Assembly (NCBI RefSeq): GCF_035046505.1
Contig: NC_089826.1
Coordinates: forward strand, 70,429,254-70,493,253
Source: Tiliqua scincoides
Lineage: Eukaryota > Chordata > Lepidosauria > Squamata > Scincidae
Direction: 5' to 3'
DNA length: 64,000 nucleotides
Shown: positions 11,617-31,960 of the stretch, one piece after another
Numbering within the stretch: the first letter of the stretch is position 1
How the letters are laid out: every line of letters starts with the position of its first letter
Position numbers and translations under genes: made by a program
Notes under the pieces: generated by a model
Database searches by the model: none
Seen by the model: only the letters and a program-made list of their open reading frames with translations
What the model was told of the DNA's origin: nothing

Positions 11617-12144
11617 CTACACCTACACTTTTTGGAAGACAGAGGAAGACAGACTTTTGGAAGACAGACTTTTTGGAAGATAGAATCAGAGGAATAGCCT
11701 GGCACAGATCAGGGCGGTGACAGTGTGGGAGGGAGGGCAGATCAGGCCCAGGAAGTGGCACCAGCCAAACCCTAAACCCCTTCCAGGGCCTGATCCACTT
11801 TCACTGGTCAATGCGGACATGTGCATGTTGCTGACGCAGGTCCGATTTGACCCATGGCAGCAGTGGGAGTTTACCCCAGGAACAAATGTTTCCTTCCCCT
11901 GAGGAGGCCTCTAGATGCTGAAATTCTCCTGAGGGATATGGGGGTTGTCTCGCTGGTGCTGCTACATGGCCACATTTGGTGTTAGGTAGGACTGGACTGC
12001 CCACTATGACCACCAAGTCCCTAGTTCAACAAGGGAACCAGAAGTAACATCATGCCCTGGCTTTTTAAAAAGTGAAAATTGGGAGCAAACTTGCTTCCTC
12101 CCCCAGCAGTTCACCACCCACTTGATCTGCCACCTCCCCTCAGC
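11617..12144. other. Intergenic, short tandem repeat and fold-back-like sequence
   Basis: An imperfect repeat of TTTGGAAGACAGAC occurs at about 11627-11685. 11740-11990 is GC-rich and recalls the larger fold-back elements. Confidence 0.45.
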
Positions 12145-12767
12145 CAGTGGCATAACTAAGGCATCTATCTGCTATCTCGGATCAAAGAAGATATTGTAGG
12201 CCCCCCCCCCCACAACAAAATCAAATTTAATTAGGTAAATAAATAAAAAGTATACCCCATTGGTTAGAGACACTGTGCTGGGGTAAAGAGGGCCAGTTAT
12301 TTTTCCCCTGCTAAATATAAGAGAAGCACCACTTGAGGAAGTGCCTCTTTACCAGCTTGCAGGAGTAGCTGCCTTTTGATACATGGAAATGAGAGCTGAC
12401 TCATATTAACACCTTATTGGTTCCATGCTGTATCATAACATCTCATTGGCTCTCAGAACAACAGGTCTAATAGGTCTGTTTTGAGTTAAAGAAATCTACT
12501 TTTTGTTCCTTAAGGTCATTGTGTTTTTGTTTTCTGGTTAATTGGCCATAACTTTTGACAGCATACAGATATTCCAATGGGGTTTGTTTCATTGTATTCC
12601 GCATTGAATTACCTTTCCAATGATATATAACAGGATGGTATTATTCGTATATACCAAGATTTTCACAATCTTGACCACTAGTGTCAAGCTCAGTTTGTTG
12701 CCCCCCCCCCTAAAGCTTGCTGCCTGGTACAACTGCTACCCCCTGTATTCCCTTAGCTAAGCCACTG
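12145..12767. mobile_element. 623-bp MITE with CAGTGGCWTARCTAAGG ends
   Basis: The left end CAGTGGCATAACTAAGG and right end CCTTAGCTAAGCCACTG are inverted repeats with two mismatches. No coding capacity. Related copies lie at 17105-17445 (deleted) and 6450-6826 (opposite strand). Confidence 0.7.
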
Positions 12768-13199
12768 TTAATAAGTGTTTATATAGTCTGGTGAATATGA
12801 CCAGGGTCACTTTTAGGACTAATTGCCATCAGTCATTCAGCACTATACATCTGCAGCTGAACACATGAACTGATTACCTTTAGGCGATGTATATAAGGGG
12901 TATATGAAACATAAATGTATTTTGTGTTTAGACCCAGGCCCCACCCCCAAGATCTCTCAGTATGTATATGTAAGTATTCCAAACTATGGAAAATCCAATA
13001 TCCAAGCATATTCTGGTCCCAAGCATTTCAGATAAGGAATGGCCAGCCTGTATTGTGATAGGATGGTTAAAGATCACTGACTGGCATTGTGGGACCAGGT
13101 GCTGCTGCGAGAAACTTTATTCTTAGGGCCAGCTCTGAACCATGGGTGGGGCCCTTCCCCATAGCAAGGCTCCGAAGATGAGGTGCACTGCATAGACCA

Positions 13200-13857
13200 T
13201 GAGACCCAATGCAAGTTATTCATGTTAATCACTTGAAGGAGAGGCAGGAGTCATCAGGACACCCCAAGCCAGTGTTAGCTGAGCTGATTGTAGACCTGGA
13301 GGGACGGACACAGGGCCTGGGAGCACCACCCTCTAGGGGTCCTGTATTGGAGTTGGTACAACTCCGTCTGCTTCCAAGAGGTGGCAGGATACTATCCATT
13401 GAAAGGGTTAAGCCATAGCCCAGTGACCCTACACTTTACCTGTCCCCTTTGGATGACCTATATGGGGGCGTGGCCCAGACACTATAACTTACCCTTCTTC
13501 TCCGAGCACACCCTCTCTTCCTCACCAACCACTGACCAGACAAGATCGCTCCCAGCAGGGCTCTGCTGGTGACGCCATCTTGACCACATGGCACATGCAG
13601 GACGAGGCAGCTTCAGGGCCTTGTTATCTTTTAAGTTAGAGTAACCTCTGATCTCAATCAGATGCTGTAACCATACTTCTAATGAATCTCCTTTGCAACT
13701 TCAACCAGCCAATGTTGTTTGTCTTTCTTGATTAGCAGTCAGCCAGGTGTGGGAGGCTCCCTGGGTTGATTCCCAGCAAGAGGGGGGGGGGTCTGCTGCT
13801 GAAGCTACTCTGCTTCCCCCCTAAAGAGGAAACCAGTTTTAAGAAATTCCTCCAACA
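13200..13857 (+). mobile_element. LTR-retrotransposon fossil: possible integrase tail plus LTR, copy 2
   Basis: The LTR-like part (13347-13857) matches copy 1. Just upstream (from about 13209) is a short stretch with a His-Val-Asn-His-Leu-Lys motif, as at the integrase end of Ty3/gypsy-like polyproteins, which suggests the 3' end of an element. It is a broken, old remnant and no other part was recognised. Confidence 0.4.
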
Positions 13858-15395
13858 TCCCGGAACATCCCCTTGGGGATGGACTGTGGGAAGAGCAATG
13901 GCTCAACTCAGGGACCTGCTGGAGGAATTCCTCAAGGGTTCCCTTTAATCCTGGGTTGAATGACAGTCCTGCAGCATGCAATAGTAACCCCACCAGAGAT
14001 TGATGTAAGGAGTGCCTGGCAAACCCTTCCACAGGAGCGCTGGGAGGAGGTCAACACCAAGGTAGATGGCATGTTGCACTTGAGTAATTACAGTGAATGG
14101 AGCAGCTGCCTTAGGACCTGTAAACTCCTGCCTTCTCCTGTCCCTTCATAGTGCAGACCAATGACTCCAAATAGGGCCTAGGAGCTGTACTCACACAAGA
14201 TCCAGGGGGCCACAAGCATTCGGTTATCTATATGAGCCAGGGCCATAAAACACTGCCCCAGTGTCCAGGGCAGTAATGTTACAATGTCATGTGACGACAC
14301 TTCCAGGTTGTCCCCAGAGGAGTGGGTGCTCGCCCTTTAAGAGGAGACTTCACAGGAAAAGGAATGGGTGGCACAAAATTGCCAGAGCCTCCTCCTCTTG
14401 GGATAACCCAGCAGTTCTCCCCTTGGAGAACCCAGGAAGAACCTGCCTGTTCCTTATCTTGTGGAAGCTCCACAGGAGAAGGAACTGGGAGCATAAAGCT
14501 GCCAGCACCTTCTCCATAACTAGGGTAGAATCTGAAGGGCAGTAATGTGTCCTCTATTGGCCTTGTACCTGGGGTAGGTGCCCCTCAGGCTCTGCCCTAG
14601 TCACAGCTCCGATTTGAGCTGTTCTTGTGAGGCCACTGGCATGCAACTGTGTCCACACACCACCTGCAGCAGAGCTCTGGCTGTGCAAACTGGCATGCAG
14701 CATTTTGTGACAGCCGTAAATGTACTTGCGCTGCCAGAACACCAGTTCCAGCCGCCCAAGGCCCCCATAGGATCGGGCAGTCATGTCACAAGTAGTGATA
14801 GCCAAAAGCCCAGATGGCTTTTTAATGAATTATTATTAGGCAAATACTGGGAAGCTGGGGTCTGTATCATTTGCTATTACCCATGATAGCTAAATGGCAC
14901 ACCCATGCCCCCCAGAGGTGCCTATCAGTCTGGCAGGCCAGTGCTGGAATCAGGGTGGTGGACCTGATGGGCCCTTGACCATATCTGAGCTCTTCCCTCC
15001 CCCCTGGAGATCTACAGCTGCATTCCATCCTTGATAAGCGTCTTTCTGGCTGCCTAGGTGCTACATAATCACCTTCCATTGAGTTGTAAATTCTTAGCAG
15101 CTAGGACTGCAAGCCCCTTCTGTGTTACTGGGTTACTTTGGTTCAGGCTTTGCAATGCTACTAGGCCTGAACTGCACATATTCATGACAGTATCCAACAA
15201 AGCTCTTATAAGGTTTTTCGGTATATTGGTTATCACACGTACAGGCCAGGCAGCAATGCCATGGAGCAAGGGAGAAACTAGAATGCAGAGGGGGGCAAGG
15301 CGTTTGCCCCAAGGGGTTGAGGAATCTCCACACTGGAAGGCAGCAGCAAGTCTCTTGATTCCTGGAGTGCTTTTCCAGCAATGCTCTCCCATTAA
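13858..15395. other. Intergenic, with an internal direct duplication
   Basis: Two segments (about 14350-14400 and 14472-14517; CAGGAAAAGGAATGGGTGG against CAGGAGAAGGAACTGGGAG) form an imperfect direct repeat about 120 bp apart. No gene recognised. Confidence 0.45.
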
Positions 15396-15484
15396 GAGCC
15401 CAATCCTATGCATGCCTACTCAAAAGTAAGTCCCATTATAATCAATGGGGCTTACTCCCAGGTAAGTATGGATGGGACTGAAGC
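15396..15484. repeat. 80-bp palindromic repeat
   Basis: CCTATGCATGCCTACTC... and its near inverse ...GGCTTACTCCCAGGTAAGTA flank CCCATT...AATGGGG. A good copy of a family seen about ten times here. Confidence 0.65.
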
Positions 15485-15892
15485 CTAATTTTACAAGCCT
15501 GGCAAAGGCAGTCCCGACGACCACGTGGAGCAAGAGGCCTAGGGATCAGCAGAGACCTCCTCCTCCTCTTCCTCCGGATCAGTTGGGGGCTGCGGCGGAA
15601 GCAAGCAGGTCTCTGGCTTGGCCTTCGTATTCATGAGCTGGGGGCACAGAAAGGCCCGTCCAGCTTGTAATCGCCCTTCGATCCTCATCACTCTTTGCTT
15701 CCTTTTGAGATGTTGGAGACTGGAGACAGATGTTCACGTCCCCTGCCTTGGGGGGGGGGGTTCATCTCTTGAAATTTGCCTTCCCCCACTGTGGTCTCCT
15801 TCCAATCTTCCCCTCCCTCTTTCTCCTTCTCTGGAATCGCATCCAGATTCCCCCCCCCCTTGCACTCTGTTTATTAAATCCACATTGGTGCA

Positions 15893-16380
15893 GTGGCGTA
15901 GCTAGAGGAGGTACAAAGCACTAAGTCTTGCAGCGTGCAAGGGGTCCGTCCTCCTCCCCTTCTGAGCCATTCCAGGGGGGCGGAGCAAAACGGAGGCGGT
16001 TCGGTGGCACAGAGCCCAATTCTAAGAAGGTCTCCTGAGAAGTAAGTCCCATTGAACTGGATGGGGCTTACTCCCAGGCAAGTGTGGATAGGATAGCAAC
16101 CTCAGGGCCGAATCCTAGGCATGTCTACTCTTCTAATCGATGGGTCTTTCTCCCAGGAAAGTGTGGATGGGATTGTAGCCAGCACCACCAGGGTGACACC
16201 AGAGCGGGTGCAAAGCACTAAGTCTTGCAGGGAGCCTCACTGCAGCGTACAAAGGGCCCTCCCCCTCCCCTATGGAGTCATTCCAGGCTGGGGGAGCAAA
16301 AAGGAGGGATGGGGCCCCTTACACGCCGCGGTGAGGCTCCCTGCAGGACTTGCACCCCCCTCTAGCGACGCCACTGCATT
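15893..16380. mobile_element. CAGTGGCGTAGCTAGAGG MITE pair with nested palindromic repeats
   Basis: The left piece (15893-16010) starts CAGTGGCGTAGCTAGAGG and contains CAAAGCACTAAGTCTTGC. The right piece (16178-16380) repeats CAAAGCACTAAGTCTTGC and ends CCCCCTCTAGCGACGCCACTG, its inverted partner. Two 80-bp palindromic repeats sit between. Confidence 0.55.
16012..16180. repeat. Two 80-bp palindromic repeats in tandem
   Basis: 16012-16102 and 16107-16180 are adjacent copies in the same orientation, each with AAGTGTGGATRGGAT near the end. They interrupt the MITE at 15893-16380. Confidence 0.6.
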
Positions 16381-16739
16381 GATGCACAACCTCTAGCAGC
16401 CTTTAAGCAGATGCAGGGCCACAGCATAAAACTTGCACCCTGGAAGTGGGGGGGGGGGGCTTTGGGCTGGTGATGACTTCCTTGGGTAGGTGGGGAGTGC
16501 GGAGGGTGCTCCCAGGAATCTGTGATGAGGTGAGTCACAGTGGCACCAAAGCCACCCAGGCAGGCACACACCGTCTCCCCCCCCCCCCAAATTAGTACAA
16601 TCAAGTCCCGGCTGCGAGTCTTTGGAACGCTCGTACACTCCAGACCCCAGAGGTGTGAAAGTCAGCCCTGCGCCTCGGCTCCTGGACTGGCTGCGAGTGA
16701 AGCTGCTACTTCCAAGGCTCGGCCAATCGGGCGTGTCTC

Positions 16740-16870
16740 TCTCCAGACCCCCCCTTGGAAACTGCTCGTCGAGTTTGTTACTTTAATTACCGACTTGTTA
16801 CCGGGGGCAGGAATGTAATGAAGCTAATTGCCCCAGCATTTCTCTCCTGTGAAACATCCAGGGTGGCTTT
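16740..16870. promoter_or_regulatory. Repeat-poor block upstream of PHOX2B
   Basis: A short non-repetitive stretch with CTTTAATTACC and GAAGCTAATTGCC homeobox-type cores, about 2.6 kb upstream of the start codon, between a G-rich low-complexity tract and poly-pyrimidine DNA. It is a candidate upstream regulatory element. Confidence 0.3.
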
Positions 16871-17104
16871 GTCTTCTCCTCCCCCCCATCTTCATCGGCA
16901 GGAAGAGGAGGGGGGAGATTTTAATGAAAGAAAATGAACAGCATTAACATTATTTCTTGGGCGAGGGCAGGAGGGGGGGGATCCTTCCCCACCACACATA
17001 AGCGTCCCACTGCCGGGCAAACGAAGCTCAGACAGGGGACATGGTACAGAAATGGTTGGAAGAGAAATTGGGGAATGGGAGGTAAAGATGATGATGATGA
17101 TGAT

Positions 17105-17445
17105 CAGTAGCGTAGCTAAGGGAGCGGCAGGGGTGGCAGCTGCACCAGGCAACAAGCTTTAGGGGGGCAACAAGGTGAGCTCGATACTAGTGGCCAAAAG
17201 AGTGAAAACCTTGGTACGTACTAATAATACCATCATGTTATATATCACTGGAAAAGGGAATTTAATGCTGAATGCAGTGAAAGAAACCACTCTGGAATAT
17301 CTGTGTTCTATCAAAAGATACGTCCAATTAACCAGAAAACTTTGTTTACTTAATAAATTAAATTTGATGTCATCGTTTAGGAAAGGCTACAAAATCTTCT
17401 TTGACCTTGGGTAGCATTTGCCTTCACTATGCCCCTGATGCCACT
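17105..17445. mobile_element. Shortened copy of the 623-bp MITE
   Basis: Starts CAGTAGCGTAGCTAAGG and shares internal sequence with 12145-12767 around AATATCTGTGTTCTATCAAA in the opposite internal orientation. The right end CCCTGATGCCACT is degraded. Confidence 0.55.
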
Positions 17446-17551
17446 ATTATATTATAATAATTAATAATAATAAAAAGGTGTGTGGGGGATGTCTTAAAAG
17501 GAGCTATGCAGCCTGCCACAAAATCTTTTTGGCCGCTGAGAGACCCAGGCT

Positions 17552-17640
17552 GCCATCCTATCCACACTTACCTGTGAGTAAACCCCATTGACTATAATGG
17601 GACTAATTGCTGCATAGACTGGCATATGTTTGGGCTGTCA
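17552..17640. repeat. 80-bp palindromic repeat
   Basis: CCTATCCACACTTACCTG, GAGTAAACCCCATTGAC and the second arm ending ATTGCTGCATAGACTGGC identify a degraded copy. Confidence 0.55.
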
Positions 17641-18720
17641 AGGTCCTTTAAATCCAAGTTGCCCAGTTGCTAGCAGGATGGTTGAAATGGTATGGTATAA
17701 TTAATGTATTAATGTTTATTATTATTCATTCGTTCGTACCATAACAATTTCCCCTAGAACGCGGTGACTTGAATGGAGGAAAAGGTAGTTTTCTCTCCCT
17801 CTGGATCTACGTTTTGTGAGGAAAGAGACCTCATTCGTTTCAAGAGAAGAAACACCTGCAGGAATGAAAGGGCAGGATCCAGCCTCCCCCCCCCCAAAAA
17901 AAAAGAAGGGGGGAAAAGACTTTTTTTTCGTTTCTGTTGATTTCAGTTGGAGAAATCTGACTATACTGAGCTGCCTCCTATTGAAATCCATGGGGTTTTC
18001 AAGGACTGAACAGTGACCGGGGAATGATGTCTCATGAACAAATTTGCACCAGCGCATGTCCTGTGTAAGTGTCCCATTTTTCAAGAAGAAAAGAATGGAG
18101 GCAAAATAATCTAGATGAGACTAAAACAAACAAAAACAAAAAACCAAACAACCCCCCCCAAACAAAAAAAAACCCCAAAAACCCCATTCCATGTGAATCC
18201 TCAACCGAGAGCGCCGCATCTAATGGCTCCATCTGCTTAGAATCCAGATGTAAGTCAAGCAGGGCATTTTTCTCCTTGGCTGTAGGTTTAAAGGGGGGGG
18301 GGGAATACTGTCAAGATTCACCTCCTCTTTGAGATGGAGAAATGGGAAGCTCCCCAGCTCAGTCTCTGGGTGAGAAACGCTGGGATGTTTGAACCCCCCC
18401 CCCATTGTCTTTCTCCCATGAACCAGGTGTCACTGAGAGACCCCCACTGCCCCACGTCGTCCTCTGCCACCGCCTACCCACCTTGTGTCTTGTCCCGTCC
18501 CCCCCGCCCTTGGTCAATTTCACAGGGTGCCCGGCTTCTGCCAGAGTCCAAGCCCTTGATCGCATTTCACGCTCTGCGGGGGTCCCTTGGTGGTTCAATT
18601 GAGCGTGTAACACTCGGACAAAACAGGTTTCGCGATGACATCAAGGTTTCTCTCCTTCATCCCAGGCTGGGGGGGGGGGCGAGTCAATTTCTTTTTTCTT
18701 TAAAAAAATGAAGGGTGGAA
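17641..18720. other. Intergenic, homopolymer-rich
   Basis: Several G, C and A runs (for example 17887-17903, 18150-18180, 18292-18303). No gene, and no mobile element that I can name. Confidence 0.6.
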
Positions 18721-18836
18721 ACCTCCCTATTTCTCTCTCTATTTCTTCCTTCTTCCTCTCTCTCACTCTTCACTCTCTCTCTTTCTTCCTTCTTCCCCCC
18801 CCCCCTCTCTCCTTCCTTCCTTCCTTCCTTCCTTCC
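18721..18836 (+). repeat. Polypyrimidine tract with (TTCC)n
   Basis: CT-rich low-complexity sequence ending in a TTCC tetranucleotide run (18811-18836), about 600 bp upstream of the PHOX2B start. Confidence 0.9.
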
Positions 18837-18999
18837 AAGGTATATATGATCAGTTAAAAAGAGGAGGCTTAAAAGCCGGGGCAAATCGGATCAGGGAAAA
18901 TCGTCACCCAACTTTCATTCTTTCCAAAGGAGGCTGATTGAATTAAAGGGCAGGGAGGCTGCTTGGAGGGGGGGGGAAGGAGAAGGAGGCTCGGGACGT

Positions 19000-27110
<8,111 letters not shown>

Positions 27111-28975
27111 ACAGCTGGCAGGGGGTGGGTGGGGCTAGGCCATGGAGGGGGCGGGGCCAAGTCTTTTCTGGGCAGGGCGCTCCTCCAGTGGCCATGCCCT
27201 CCACCGAGATCAGAAGGATTTGGCACCCGCTTCAGGCACCTCTAGGAACTGCGGGCTGCAGTGCTGATGGATGGACTGTGCCTCCAGCCTCCGCCTTCCC
27301 CCCTCCCTGCCTCTGGGGGGCTGGCTCAGGTGAGGGTGATGGCTTTTCTTTCCAAGAGAGAGGAGCCCCTCATCATCCCTTTCCAGGAACCGGCTTGGTG
27401 GTGACTTGCAATGGCCCTGCTGGGCTAGTCCAACTTGCTCTACCTTCCTTGACTGCATCCAGCATCCTTCTGCAGTAGATGATGCTGCACCTGACTCCTC
27501 CTCTCCTCTTGCAGCCTCTTACCAGGATAAAACTGTCAACCAGCTGCCAGTGCTCTTTTCCTGTTGTTGCTGTTGTTGCTGCTACTGCAATGTAATCTCT
27601 TCCCCCTCCCCAGCTGTCTCTTAGGACTGATTTGCAACCAGCGTGGGCTCCCCACGTCCTGTTTCTGACTCACGGTGCCAGGAGGCTCATGGGGACATTT
27701 GTGAGTTGGCATGGCTGCTGCCTCACTGCACCCTCCCACTGTACCCATGTAACCTTGTTAGTAGGCACAATTCCTATTTTCTCACTGACTCCAGAGTACT
27801 TCATTTGACACCCCCCCCCCCCAATTTCTTTTAAGCGGCAGGGCTGTGCCCTGGAATGTGTCAAGTCAGAAAGAGACCCCCAACCCACCCAAAAAACATG
27901 TGCAGAGGGTACATATTTTTCACCACATAAAATCATCAGGGGACACATACACACAGTATGACTTGGAGAGAGGGTTGCATTTCTTTTGATTGACCACTAA
28001 GGCACTGACTCCATGTATCCTGGAAAAATGTGCTTCTACTGGAGCAAAGTAACTGAGGTGTGTGTGTGTCAGGAATGTGCAGTGGAGTGGGTGGGGAGGC
28101 AAGTGAGCATCAAAAAGTGATGCTGCATGTGAGGTGAGCTAGCACTCACAACTCATGCACTATGTGCATGGCTTGTGTGTGCTTGCACACCTCACATGCA
28201 ACAGCACTTTTCAAAGGACTCCAGTGGAGGCTCTGCCTCACCTGTCATCCCACCTACCTCATGTCCCTGGGGTATGTGCGTATGTGTGATGCTTGTGGAC
28301 TCTCCACTTTTGTGCTTTGAAACTAGATTCAGCAGCTACTATGCAGGCATACACTAATTGTGGGGATTCTAACGTAGCATTGGGGAGCTAGATCTTATGC
28401 CACACTGAAAACAATCAAAAGTAACCTGTTTTCCAGGCTGGATCCCTTTGAGGGTAATTCAGGTTCTTCTATAGGCTGCACATAGAACCTCATGGAAGTC
28501 ACACCATGTCCTGCTACCTTCTTCCATTAACCCATTTCTGCCCAGCTCACAGGTGTACACATTTGATCCCTGTTGCATTTATGCAATGTTGAACCAAAAT
28601 GGCATTTATTAAACAAGTATATCTACTTTTGTCTGATCATTGTCAGAAGATGCAGCTTAGCCTACATTAGGAGGGTTTCAGGCAGTATTTATGACTATGA
28701 AGGACAACAATGTAGGTCTTGTTCCCACAAGCATGTTCATCATTTGTTGACTGCAGCATCCAGTGCATGTGTGAACAGGCCATCAAAGATTTAATACTCC
28801 AGACAGACACAGCATCACACACACCCCTCTGCAATGCTTATCAACCGCACTTGCGTTTCACACATCCAGCTGCAAGTCATCAATTATACATTAATGACGG
28901 GTCGAGAAATCAAGTGATGTGCAAGTATGTGTGGAACAGACTGTGGCCCAGCCCTGCACAGCGTGTTAAGGTGAA

Positions 28976-29060
28976 TTGGCCCTGACCATTAAGCATGACC
29001 AATCCTCCAATTATTGCTATCTTTATTAGCATCGATTGGTTTTTCACTGGTGCCCCACCC
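28976..29060. promoter_or_regulatory. Repeat-free homeobox-core cluster in PHOX2B 3' UTR
   Basis: CCAATCCTCCAATTATTGC followed by TTTATTAGCATCGATTGG gives ATTA/TAAT cores between an inverted CCAATC...GATTGG pair. It lies at the start of the repeat-poor distal UTR. It may act in DNA or in RNA; this is not established. Confidence 0.25.
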
Positions 29061-29720
29061 ACCCCCTACTACCCCTTCTCTTGGAGTTCCTGCAAACCCA
29101 CTGTAATTATGTATTTAATGTACAGGGAGGTGAGCTGACTCTCTGTCCAAAATGTCCTCCAAGGACTTTCAGGTGAATGGGTTATATTCATTCTGAAGAT
29201 TCCAGTCCATGCAGTTTCTAGGCATCCCTTGTTAGGGTTTTAAAACATTTTATTTTAAAAGGCACAAGGAACTAGGTATTAGTTATGTCGACAGGTATGC
29301 TTTAACATATTTTTTTTCTGTGTCTTTCTACGACTGTGTTCTGTGACTCAATTGTATAGTGTTAATATTGATACAAACTTGTCTACTCTAGTTAGACGTA
29401 TAAATAATGTTTTCGCTCTTTGTAGTCTTTATGGTGTGTCTATGGAGAAATGAGGTTCTCACTGGTTAAGTTTCTTTGCGTTTTGAGAGGCCAGCTTCAT
29501 GCAATGGTATCTGCTTTGGTTATCAGTTGCATGTTGTCTTGCTGCTTTTTTTTTTCCCTTCGTGTTGGAATCTGTTTGTGAGCATTAACAGTCCTAAATT
29601 ATGTTTCAGGATTTTCAGATTTATTTATATGTGGTTAAAATGAATGCTTCTATTTAAAAGGGGAATATTTCTACATGTGCATATAGTTTTCCAAGAGTGT
29701 ACCATTAACTGATTGTTGAT

Positions 29721-29726
29721 AATAAA
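29721..29726 (+). terminator. Candidate PHOX2B poly(A) signal
   Basis: A canonical AATAAA stands at the end of the repeat-poor AT-rich block downstream of PHOX2B. Beyond it the sequence turns to ordinary repeat-bearing intergenic DNA. Confidence 0.6.
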
Positions 29727-29914
29727 AACAAAAATCAAATGTAGCCCCCTGTACTTCTCTGGCCCTAATTTACTTTCTTCCTAAAGAGTTTTGGACCAAA
29801 CTAGTCTGATAGAAAGGGAAAATTGATCTGATGACATGGTCATGTGAATAATAAAAGATAAGTGCTGATGTAGCATAAGGACTGAGAAATTGAGGGTCAG
29901 GACTTCCCAAATCT

Positions 29915-30000
29915 CATCTCTGCCTTGAGTTTACCAGGTGGCCTTAAAGCGAGCCAGCCACTCTGTTAGCCTCAGCTACAGTATGAGGATAATAATATTA
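29915..30000 (+). mobile_element. MIR-like SINE core fragment
   Basis: ACCAGGTGGCCTTAAAGCG, AGCCACTCTGTTAGCCTCAG and GAGGATAATAATATT match the central and 3' layout of MIR-like SINEs. It is short and degraded. Confidence 0.4.
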
Positions 30001-31795
30001 ACTAACCATGCAAGCCTGTGCATGTTTACTTAGAAGTAAGCCCCACAGTATTCAGGTAATAATAATAACAACAATAACAACTAGGTATTTATATACCACC
30101 TTTCTGGTCATCGGATTACTCCTCTGACTTTATTCAAGGCGGTTTACGTAGGCAGGCATTTCTAAATCCCTCAAGGGGATTTTGACAATCATAGAGGTTC
30201 TCTCCTTCAAGAACCAACCACATTTCAGAAAGGATCTTCCTGGTTTGGTCTCACTTCTGGCCTCCCAGGCAGGCTGACAAACAGCTCCATCTCTCACATG
30301 GAGGACAGCCAAGACGCTTCTTGCTCACACCAAGAGCAGGTGGAATCACTCAGCTGGGCTTGTCACCTGCTTCAAGGTCTCGCCATTCTCAGTCGATCAG
30401 GGAGCTGCCAGTGTCCTCGAACTGGCAGTTATCTTCTGAAGATATTTTCGGGCTAAAGTGTAGAGCAGGTAAAGTGTAGAGCAGCATTTCTCAACGTTTT
30501 TCCCCTGCTGCTGATGTCATCAGCTGCTGCTTCCAGGCTGGGAGGCCAGATGTAATGTGATAATCACTGGTAAGGGGCTCAGGGCAGACCAGAGGGCTTT
30601 CTTGAGCTTGCGTAAAGCACACCCTGGATCTCTGCCCACTGAACCAAGCCTCCTACTGTTGCATTTCACATTGCATTGATGGTCTCCCTGCCAGACGGCA
30701 GGACTCTGGGGATCCTGCATGTACCACCAAACACCACCTCAAGTACCATCAGTGGTATAAGTACCACTGGTTAAGAACTCCTTGTGTAGAGGATTGCAGG
30801 CTTACTTACTTTGCAGTGTTGTTTGAAGGATTCCGTCAAGATAATGAACATGTAGCACTTTGCATGCCCTGAACATGATATGCAAATGTTGAGTATTATT
30901 ATGAGTGACCACTGATTGGCACTAGACCGGGGACAAGGTCTGGGCAATGATTATTATTTCTTACATGTATATCATGTCTTTCTTCCATCACGGGACTTAC
31001 AGCAGCATAAGCTTTCAGTGCAGTCACTCAGCCAAGCATTAACCATACCTAGATCTGTTTTGTTTCAGCAAGGTCACTATATCTTGTGCCCTCAGCCTGT
31101 GCCGTGTGAGACCTATAGGCTCTCATGATTGAGAATGTTCTCCACCATCTCTCAGTGGTACAGTATCCCAGACTGCTGCACATATCATTTGTTCCATACA
31201 ATTTAATGAGACTTATGCAATCCTCATTTCCCTTTGAGATACTGCATTGGTATAAGATACTGCATCTTAGTCTGTTGAAAAGCTTCCTCACCAACTGAAT
31301 ATTCCAAAAAGGCAGGCAAGTACAATAATACCTTGATTTTCATCCACTTGACTTTCATCGCTTTGATCTTTCAGCCATTTTCAATTATAACCACATTTTA
31401 CATTTCATCCACATGCTTTCCTCTCTCATCCTATTTCATCCAACCATGATGTTCTTTGACGTTCTGATTTTTGTTCTTGTTTGTTTAGGTTTTGCACGCT
31501 TTCACATGTGTAATAGAGTTAATTATTTAGGTTTTTCACCAGCCAAAATAAACTTGTAAGCTAAATAAGGCTATGCCTTGACATTCATCCATGTTCGACT
31601 TTCATCCATGTTCTGGTCCCTAACCAGACAAAAGTGCAAGGTATTGCTGAACGTGTCTTGTTTAAAAAAAAAAAAAAAGGAAAAAGAAGCAGCAGCAAAG
31701 GGGGTGATGGTGGTGGAAGAATTAGCACCAACATAAGCCAGAGAAGAAGTGAGGTCAAACCCTAGAGTGACTCTTCCATTCATCCATAGGAGGCT
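30001..31795. other. Intergenic, scattered old repeat fragments
   Basis: Partial 80-bp palindromic arm at 30010-30055, a hAT-like end at about 30483 and a MIR-like stretch at 30770-30900. Nothing coding. Confidence 0.5.
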
Positions 31796-31960
31796 GTGTT
31801 ATCTTGAATCAGTCCTTTGACCCAATAGGTCAATATTGTCAGCACTGACCATCTCCAGAGGTCTTTCCCAGCCTTGCCTGTCAGTGCCAAAGACTGAACC
31901 CAGGATCTTCTGTAGGCAAAGCAGCTGCTCATCCACTGAGCGACAGCATCTCCAACTTTG
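31796..31960 (-). mobile_element. tRNA-derived SINE
   Basis: On the - strand it reads GCTCAGTGGATGAGCAGCTG, then CTGGGTTCAGTC (B box), then a body ending in TGGGTCAAAGGACTGATTC. This is the layout of abundant squamate tRNA SINEs. Confidence 0.7.

Larger units (their letters stand above)
27111..29745 (+). other. PHOX2B: PHOX2B 3' UTR (inferred extent)
   Basis: The UTR runs from the stop codon to a little past AATAAA at 29721-29726. The last part (about 28976-29745) is repeat-poor and AT-rich with several ATTTA motifs, as in the UTRs of developmental regulators. The middle (about 27540-28900) has a (TTG/CTG)-type microsatellite at 27560-27590, GT-rich sequence and blocks that look repeat-derived, which would make it longer than the roughly 1.8 kb human UTR. 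The extent is inferred from the signal position, not from transcript data. Confidence 0.6.
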
